29,037 nt of DNA from a virus. The position numbers were made by a program, and so were the translations under genes. Below are positions 23,275 through 29,037 of the stretch, in pieces. The stretch covers positions 1-29,037 of the IMG/VR virus record IMGVR_UViG_3300043172_000260; one strand, written 5' to 3'. Below the pieces are notes generated by a model. That model was not told the DNA's origin and searched no databases. It saw only the letters and a list, made by a program, of their open reading frames with translations. The stretch's first letter is position 1. The number at the start of each line of letters is the position of its first letter.

Positions 23275-23664
23275 ATGCACTTAAAAAACTTTCAACCTGA
23301 ACAGTACGAGCTCGTCGCCAACTGGTGGGATGCACATGGGTGGCATGCTGTACCGCAGGAGTTCTTATCGAAGACCGGTCTCATGATCTTCGATGATGAT
23401 AACATCCCAAGGGCCGCAGTCTGGCTCTATAGGACCGACTCGCCTGTGATGATGGGAGAGTGGCTGGTGGTCAACCCGGACAACACCCCCCGGGAGTCCT
23501 ACACAGCCATCAAGGAACTCCTTGAGAACATGAAGCTGATCGCAGAGTCAACAGGAGCGTATCTTATGACTTTCCTACAGAACGAATCTTTGGTAAAAAA
23601 CTTCCAGAAGCAGGGGTTTCACATCGAAGAGAAATCTTACAAAGTTGCGCATTTCGGAGGATAA
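23275..23664 (+). CDS. GNAT-like acetyltransferase-fold protein 2 (paralogue)
   Basis: A 129-residue protein that aligns by eye with the one at 22136: WWDAH, DDDNIP, VWLYR, MMGEWLVVNP, a central helix, and QKQGFHIEEK. The CoA-binding loop is again unclear. The ATG lies four bases after the previous stop, with a weak Shine-Dalgarno. Like its partner, it sits between internal virion protein genes, which suggests a role linked to that module, for example modifying a virion protein or being carried in the particle. That role is inferred. Confidence 0.65.
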   Translation: MHLKNFQPEQYELVANWWDAHGWHAVPQEFLSKTGLMIFDDDNIPRAAVWLYRTDSPVMMGEWLVVNPDNTPRESYTAIKELLENMKLIAESTGAYLMTFLQNESLVKNFQKQGFHIEEKSYKVAHFGG

Positions 23665-23665
23665 T

Positions 23666-24205
23666 ATGGCCGCAGGAACTACAATTGCATTAATGGGAAT
23701 CGCCATCGCGGGAGGTGTGGCTTCAGCCAGCGCGTCCAAGCAACAGGCGAAACGAGCGGATGCTCAGAGTAAGATCTCATCCAGACAGGGGGGCATCGAA
23801 CTTAGGCGGTCGGCCCAATCAGCCGAGGAAGCTATGCTTGAGCTCGAAGACGCTCGTGAGTATCAGCAGTGGAAGGAAACCTATGTTGACCCCGTGGTTA
23901 ACAAGACCCTCACCGATCCGACGCAAAGCGATCCGGCGCAACTGCGAGCCTCCCAGAATTTAGGCCGAGGCATTCAAGCGGACGAAGCGCGGGACGTCGT
24001 GGCTCAAGGAATCTCAGGGGCAGGCTTTGATATTGGAGGGACCCGCCATCAAGCCGCCGATGAGGACATTGCTAACAGCGTGGAGTCACTGAACCTCGCC
24101 ACACTGGGGGCGACTCACGAAGCCGTGAAACAGCAGGGAATTTCGAACACAGGGTCTTTGATCAATACCGGACGCCAAGTCTACAAACAGCAGGGGATAA
24201 TATAA
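23666..24205 (+). CDS. Internal virion protein B
   Basis: A 179-residue protein. A longer frame begins at 23645, but GGAGG six bases before the ATG at 23666 supports the later start. Residues about 2-26 are Ala/Gly-rich and hydrophobic (TTIALMGIAIAGGVASASAS), a segment that could insert into a membrane. A charged helical region follows (KQQAKRADAQSKISSRQ; AEEAMLELEDAREYQQW), then a Gly/Ala/Gln-rich end. This fits internal/ejection proteins of podoviruses. It ends in a TAATG overlap with the next gene. Confidence 0.66.
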   Translation: MAAGTTIALMGIAIAGGVASASASKQQAKRADAQSKISSRQGGIELRRSAQSAEEAMLELEDAREYQQWKETYVDPVVNKTLTDPTQSDPAQLRASQNLGRGIQADEARDVVAQGISGAGFDIGGTRHQAADEDIANSVESLNLATLGATHEAVKQQGISNTGSLINTGRQVYKQQGII

Positions 24206-25758
24206 TGCCTAGAGGAATCAGACCAAGAGTAGCCCCGACCGTTAACTACGGAGTCATCGGGAGCACCGTGTATTCAGATATCGTCCAAGGAGCCACCCAG
24301 TTGATGGGCATCGCGACTCAGGGCAGACGGGATGTAGAGGACGCCAAGTTCCGCCGCGAAGGCTTGAACGAGCAGAAAGACGCTCAGGATTTCCGCGAAA
24401 CGCAGGCAGGCATCTCCAACGTTCAACAGAACCGACGTCTGGATCTTGATGAGGCCCGGTTCGAGCAGAGCGTGGAGAATGATTACTACTCCAACGTGCT
24501 GAGGTTTGCGTCCGAGGGGAAACAGTTCACTGGGACCGCTCCGGAAGGAGCTTCCGCAGTCGCCGGCGTTCAGGAGCAGGGGAAACAGTTGAGTGGTCAG
24601 GTTCAATATGTGACCGCTACCCAGCGTCTTCTGGATAACTCTCAAGCCAAAGGTAAGGGAGGAACGTTCGACCAAGCAGAGCTGAAGAGGTACATGCCGC
24701 ACCTGGCCAGCAGTTTAAATCCTGACGGAGCCAACCCGGACTTCAAACTCACGGGGAAGCTTGATGATAAAGGACACATCGTCTTCTCTGCAGACGAGGC
24801 GACGGTGGCGAGCGCAGATCCGGCTATGCAGAAGATTCTCTCTGGCGAGACTCCCGTGACTCCGGCCATGCTGGCCAACCAGCTCGGGCAGGACATTGCC
24901 GGGTTAGGTGAGCTCGGTAAGTACGGGAAGTCGGCTCAGGTTAAAGCCAATCTCGTCTACGACAAGAGCCGCTCTACCTCGGCCCGGGCTCAATCGTCCT
25001 ATATGAACGTCCAGATCGCTAGGACCAACGACAAAGCCCTGACCGCCACGACGTCAGCGAACGCCCGTGTCGAGTCACAGTCGAAACGCTGGGCCGCCGC
25101 GCCGAATGCCGACATTTCTGCCGCCTCCGCGGCGGAGATTGAGACCAAGGGACTCATCAATGCCGCCTTCGCGACGCTCCAGACGGAGACCGAGGGAGTG
25201 ACGTCAGAGAAGGCGCTCACTAAAGCTAACCAGAAGTTTCAGCGGGCAGTCGTTGAGTCCTCGGCGAAGTTTAATAAGCTGGCCGGGAAAGCTCAGAACC
25301 TCAATGACTTTGAGCAGGCAGTCGGCGCAGGGACGCTGGACGGATCGTTCAATAACGACGCGTACGCTAAGCCGTTCGGAGCGCAGTACACGACAAAAGT
25401 GGGTCGAAACAACACGGAAGCGACCCTCCCAGTTCTGCGTCAGCAAGTGGTGAGCGAAGGCATGGACAACTTCATCGAGGCAGAGGTAGGCAGAATGATG
25501 ACGGCCAATCCGTCCCTTAATAGTGGTGATGCTCGGAATCAAGCGTCGACCAACTTCACGAATAAAGTAGCTCAGTACATCCGGGATGCGAGAACCGCAT
25601 CAGCCGAAGGGTTACCCCTTGCGAAGGACTCGATGCAGTTTCTGGAAGACTATGCGCCATCATTCCTCGACACGATGCGCCTGAACATTGTAACTTCCTA
25701 CCTACCGTCCGAACAAACCCCGGAAGTAAAAGACGAGTTCGCCGCTACTTTCGAATAG
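24205..25758 (+). CDS. Internal virion protein C
   Basis: A 517-residue, largely helical protein rich in Ala, Gln, Asn and charged residues. It starts in a TAATG overlap with the previous gene. Residues about 40-100 are charged and coiled-coil-like (RRDVEDAKFRREGLNEQKD). The middle and end carry many alanine-rich helical stretches and no enzyme motif. It lies between internal virion protein B and the giant protein, and its size and composition fit a structural ejection protein. No specific family is recognised. Fifteen bases separate its stop from the next ATG. Confidence 0.66.
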   Translation: MPRGIRPRVAPTVNYGVIGSTVYSDIVQGATQLMGIATQGRRDVEDAKFRREGLNEQKDAQDFRETQAGISNVQQNRRLDLDEARFEQSVENDYYSNVLRFASEGKQFTGTAPEGASAVAGVQEQGKQLSGQVQYVTATQRLLDNSQAKGKGGTFDQAELKRYMPHLASSLNPDGANPDFKLTGKLDDKGHIVFSADEATVASADPAMQKILSGETPVTPAMLANQLGQDIAGLGELGKYGKSAQVKANLVYDKSRSTSARAQSSYMNVQIARTNDKALTATTSANARVESQSKRWAAAPNADISAASAAEIETKGLINAAFATLQTETEGVTSEKALTKANQKFQRAVVESSAKFNKLAGKAQNLNDFEQAVGAGTLDGSFNNDAYAKPFGAQYTTKVGRNNTEATLPVLRQQVVSEGMDNFIEAEVGRMMTANPSLNSGDARNQASTNFTNKVAQYIRDARTASAEGLPLAKDSMQFLEDYAPSFLDTMRLNIVTSYLPSEQTPEVKDEFAATFE

Positions 25759-25773
25759 ACCACGAGGGATATA

Positions 25774-28700
25774 ATGGCTAAGACATACGATCTGTACGAA
25801 TCCTCCGAATGGGAGAACGCACTTCCTGAAGAACGTGAACTGATGGACTCCGCTGAGTCAAAGGCGGCGCTCCTTAAGCATACCACACTGGGGGATAAGT
25901 ACTTAGCGCTGGATGATGCGGGTCAGCGTGGCTATGAAGCTCGCATGACTCAAGCCCGTCAGAATGCCTTCCCTCAATATTTCGTTGAGGAAATTCCCGA
26001 CGTGCCGCAGGAGGAGGAGCCGGACACACCCCAGCGGATGCCCCACAACTCCGGCGTACCTTTCACTGCTACCCAGTCCCGTGCGCATGCAGAGATGCAA
26101 GCATCCCGCATCCGATACCCCGGTGGAGTGGATCAGGTTAAGCAGGATGAGAAAATCCTCAGCACCATTGACCGAGGACTATCCAGCCGGCTGTCTGAGA
26201 ACGAGCTCAGCCGAGCCCAGGCCCTTCTACAGGACCCGAGGCTGACTCGGAAATCTCTGAATCAGTTGAAGGGCACCCCCGATATCCAACGCCCGCTTGC
26301 CCGAGTGTCCGGGATTAAGGACCAGCTCAGGAGCTGGGAACGTGACTACGATGCGCTTGCCAAAGAGGCTGACAACAGTGCGCTTGAGTCGATCCGTCCC
26401 CGCGCCACCCGCCTTAAGAGTGAGATCAAACTGCTCGAAGAGACTCAGCAGGCTACCCCCGCCGGGACTGCACAGTCCGCGATGATGGGTGGGTTCTTCA
26501 CCTCAGGCTCGCCGAAGCCGACCAAGGCTTCCAAAGAAGCGCAGAAGCGTGCAGAGGAACTTTTCGGAGAGGACGTTGACTTCAAAGCCCTCCTCCAACG
26601 GAAGAGGGATGAGCAGGAAACCCTGACACTGAACGTCCAAATGAATTTACTGGCCTCCGACGAAGCGTCGGGCCATCGTCCCAACATTCGCGGTGAAAGC
26701 GCTCGAGGAAACACCCCTGAGTGGATTGATCTGATTCCGCTGGTGGCAGACACCAAGGATGCCAAGGAGATGTTCTCCAATATCAAGATGCTCAACGCTC
26801 AGCAGGAGGCCATCGCTTTAGGGCGACCTGATCCCCTGTCTGAAGTGGAGCAGGCTCGGGTCGGTCGATTCCTTACCGAGATCCAGAGTGAAGGCAAAGG
26901 CTCCCGTGCTACGGTCGGGATAATGAACGGCGTTGCCGACATGTACCCCTACGCTATGGCGATCGCTACCGGTACTGGAGTGGTGGCAGGTGGACGGGCG
27001 GCTCTGCTCAAAGGAGCCAAAACGAATGTAAAGAAGCGGGTTGCGGCTCACTTCGCATCCGCCGCCGCGACTGCCGCAGTGGCGTCATCCGTCTCTTCCG
27101 GAACCATCGTAGCGGAAGCCGGTCGGGCGTCTATTGATCCTGAAGTTCTGAACGCCGAGTTCAACACCGAGGAAGGCAAAGCGCTGACCAACTATCTTGA
27201 TCTGGAAAACCCGGTAACGGATAAGTTCACTCGTCGACTGTTTGAAGGATACACAGACAACTACCTTGAGAACATGACGGAGATGGTAGGCGGCGGGGTT
27301 ACCCGTGGTCTCCTCTTCGGACGGGCGGCATACGGACGCAGGGTCATGGCCGCAAACGTAAAGCGGATCAACCCACACATGACGACCGGCCAGCTCAATA
27401 AACTCATGCTGAAGTTCGAGCATGTTCTGGGCAACCGGCATGTTAAGAAAGCCGCCGCTGTTTCTGATGCCGTCCTACTCGGTCGGGGAACCTCTAAAAT
27501 CCAGAAAGGACTGGGAGCCATGGGCCTCGACGGATTCGGGGGAGAGATTATGGAAGAGGGTGTTTCAGCAATGAAGGACACCCTGCTCGAGATCGGTCTC
27601 GCTGAAGATGACAAGAGCGGACACACTTTAGCTCAGAAAATAATGAACCCTACCTACCTTTTCGACCCGACACAGGGTGGAGATGCTGAGGACTGGGTAG
27701 TGCTCGCCGCAACCATCGGGCTTCCAGGATCGCTACGAACCGGAGGCTCCTTCAGTAAGATGTACAAGAACCGTCAGACGAAGAAGCGTCTGGCCCTCAT
27801 CAAATCAGGGGAAGATCTCCTCACCAACGAGGATGGAACGCGGGTCGTACCGAAGGGCAATCAAGCTCAAGAGCTCGAGCTCCTCGACACGATTGAGGAA
27901 GCAGAGCGCGCGGAACAACAGAAGAAGGTAGACACCGCGGAGGAAGCTATCGCCAAGCAGGAGGAAGCTCTCGAAGATCGAATCGAGACCAACGCTCCTG
28001 AGACCCACGTAGAAGCACGACGTAAAGTTTTATCCAGACGCCTCGACGAGTATGCGGCGGCCCTCTTCGACCAACGAACCACCGAAGGACAGATCCAGGA
28101 ACGTCGTACGCAGGTGGAAGGCAGTGTCCAAAGCCAGGTCGATAACCTCCACGAGGCTGTCGGAGAGATGGACGCGTGGCACGATAAGGCGATTACACGT
28201 CTCGCGGCTCGTCGAGCCAACGGTTTCGTCGGCACTAAAGAATGGAAGGACACGATTCAGGCCCTCGTTACAGGGCTCACTCCGATCCACTTGAAAGTTG
28301 ATCGACATAATACGGTAGACAAGATCTACCGAACGCTTCGCTTTGGTGGAGCCAGCCCCCGAGCCCAACGGAACACCCGTAAAGAGGTAGCTGACGTGGT
28401 CCGAGGGTATGGGAAGCAGATCGTCAAAAGGAAGGGCGGCATTGTTCACATGTCCCAGGCGCTCAGTCAGGTGGCACCGTCCATGTACAACCGACTCAAC
28501 TACCACGAGCTGGGATGGCAGGTCCGCAAGGCGGAGAACCTCGCTCTAGAGGATCTTGATTCCAATGCGACAGAAGGTGAAATCGTTAAAGCGATGGAGG
28601 ATGCGGGGCGCGCTGTGGTGTCTGACGCTCTTGATACTGGCTTCTTCCCGATAGCCGGGGCCGGCAATGCGGCTCATAAGAAACTTTTAACTGCGGCTCA

Positions 28701-29037
28701 GGACGAGATCAAAGTCTGGGAGAGTGCAGAGGGTGAGAAGTTCACCGTCCTTGATGAAGCGGCATGGGCTAAGTTCTCACCGCAGGATCAGAGAGCACTG
28801 GCTAGGTACTTGACCCGAGTAGCCGACCTCCCTGAAGGAGCGAACCTGCTCGAAGCGCTGACTGCAGTGACAATTGCTGAAGTCGACCCTGTTAAGATGG
28901 CGAAAGAGAAAGGGCGTAAGCAGTACCTGCGGGAAGTCCTTGGAGGAGTTGCTCCGAATCTAGTCCCTCTGCTGGACGATCAGAAGCTGGTCGGTCGCTG
29001 GGGTAAGATCGTTGTGGTCCCTGATACCGTTATCAAG
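25774..29037 (+). CDS. Giant internal virion/large polyvalent-type protein (3' truncated by window)
   Basis: The frame opens at an ATG with GAGGGA upstream and runs without a stop to the last base, giving 1088 residues and continuing beyond. The first 270 residues are hydrophilic and helical with a Pro/Glu-rich linker (DVPQEEEPDTPQR). An Ala-rich region near 400-450 (MAIATGTGVVAGGRAAL; FASAAATAAVASSVSSG) could insert into a membrane. Near residues 575-665, GLGAMGLDGFGGEIMEEGV and later DWVVLAATIGLPGS resemble helper regions of large multi-domain phage ejection proteins. A strongly charged coiled coil lies at about 700-760. No catalytic motif is seen in the visible part; one may lie downstream. 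Confidence 0.78.
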   Translation, partial: MAKTYDLYESSEWENALPEERELMDSAESKAALLKHTTLGDKYLALDDAGQRGYEARMTQARQNAFPQYFVEEIPDVPQEEEPDTPQRMPHNSGVPFTATQSRAHAEMQASRIRYPGGVDQVKQDEKILSTIDRGLSSRLSENELSRAQALLQDPRLTRKSLNQLKGTPDIQRPLARVSGIKDQLRSWERDYDALAKEADNSALESIRPRATRLKSEIKLLEETQQATPAGTAQSAMMGGFFTSGSPKPTKASKEAQKRAEELFGEDVDFKALLQRKRDEQETLTLNVQMNLLASDEASGHRPNIRGESARGNTPEWIDLIPLVADTKDAKEMFSNIKMLNAQQEAIALGRPDPLSEVEQARVGRFLTEIQSEGKGSRATVGIMNGVADMYPYAMAIATGTGVVAGGRAALLKGAKTNVKKRVAAHFASAAATAAVASSVSSGTIVAEAGRASIDPEVLNAEFNTEEGKALTNYLDLENPVTDKFTRRLFEGYTDNYLENMTEMVGGGVTRGLLFGRAAYGRRVMAANVKRINPHMTTGQLNKLMLKFEHVLGNRHVKKAAAVSDAVLLGRGTSKIQKGLGAMGLDGFGGEIMEEGVSAMKDTLLEIGLAEDDKSGHTLAQKIMNPTYLFDPTQGGDAEDWVVLAATIGLPGSLRTGGSFSKMYKNRQTKKRLALIKSGEDLLTNEDGTRVVPKGNQAQELELLDTIEEAERAEQQKKVDTAEEAIAKQEEALEDRIETNAPETHVEARRKVLSRRLDEYAAALFDQRTTEGQIQERRTQVEGSVQSQVDNLHEAVGEMDAWHDKAITRLAARRANGFVGTKEWKDTIQALVTGLTPIHLKVDRHNTVDKIYRTLRFGGASPRAQRNTRKEVADVVRGYGKQIVKRKGGIVHMSQALSQVAPSMYNRLNYHELGWQVRKAENLALEDLDSNATEGEIVKAMEDAGRAVVSDALDTGFFPIAGAGNAAHKKLLTAAQDEIKVWESAEGEKFTVLDEAAWAKFSPQDQRALARYLTRVADLPEGANLLEALTAVTIAEVDPVKMAKEKGRKQYLREVLGGVAPNLVPLLDDQKLVGRWGKIVVVPDTVIK

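Noticed and set aside
1-29037. tRNA, CRISPR, integrase, transposase or attachment sites
   Set aside because: I read both strands for cloverleaf-like ends, regular spaced repeats and recombinase motifs and found nothing convincing; a computed scan was not possible.

Overview
The window is the virion-morphogenesis arm of a tailed bacteriophage, most likely a short-tailed (podovirus-type) phage of a Gram-negative host. Every gene I can support lies on the + strand. Genes are packed with small gaps or stop/start overlaps (TAATG, ATGA) and are usually preceded by an AGGAG/GGAGG-type Shine-Dalgarno. I see no tRNA, rRNA, CRISPR array, insertion sequence, integrase or attachment site. There is also no replication or transcription gene, so early functions must lie outside. 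No stretch over 300 bases lacks a gene.

Layout. (1) Packaging and head, 1-6089: end of the large terminase subunit, a small unknown, the portal, another small unknown, an acidic scaffold-like protein, the major capsid protein and a probable head decoration protein. A strong intrinsic terminator at 5788-5811 separates this block from one more small probable structural gene. (2) Accessory adhesin block, 6099-10622: a LamG-type protein, a protein with three CBM5/12-like modules, and a large protein with a LamG-like domain plus a calcineurin-like phosphoesterase domain. These look modular and partly duplicated. (3) Membrane/lysis-like block, 10683-12045: a tail-anchored small protein, a previously hidden 35-residue hydrophobic ORF, a membrane-anchored protein resembling transglutaminase-like cysteine peptidases, and a two-TM protein. 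(4) Fibre and tail, 12056-22136: a fibre-like protein, head-tail adaptor and connector, two BppU-like proteins, a small Pro/Asp-rich protein, a fibre-shaft protein, a polyglycine adhesin that also carries a chymotrypsin/trypsin-like catalytic triad, and a nozzle/hub-like tail protein. (5) Ejection block, 22136-29037: two paralogous GNAT-like proteins interleaved with internal virion proteins, ending in a giant virion protein whose frame is still open at the last base.

How they work together. Terminase and portal package DNA into the scaffold-assembled capsid. Adaptor, connector and nozzle close the head and form the tail. The adhesins bind and perhaps process surface glycans or proteins. The internal proteins would be ejected with the DNA. 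The most notable features are the triad-bearing polyglycine adhesin (18056-19804), the phosphoesterase-bearing adhesin (8283-10622) and the compact membrane-protein cluster with the hidden ORF (10683-12045).

Limits: family names come from recognising motifs and gene order by eye; no database or structure search was run. The host cannot be named from this sequence.
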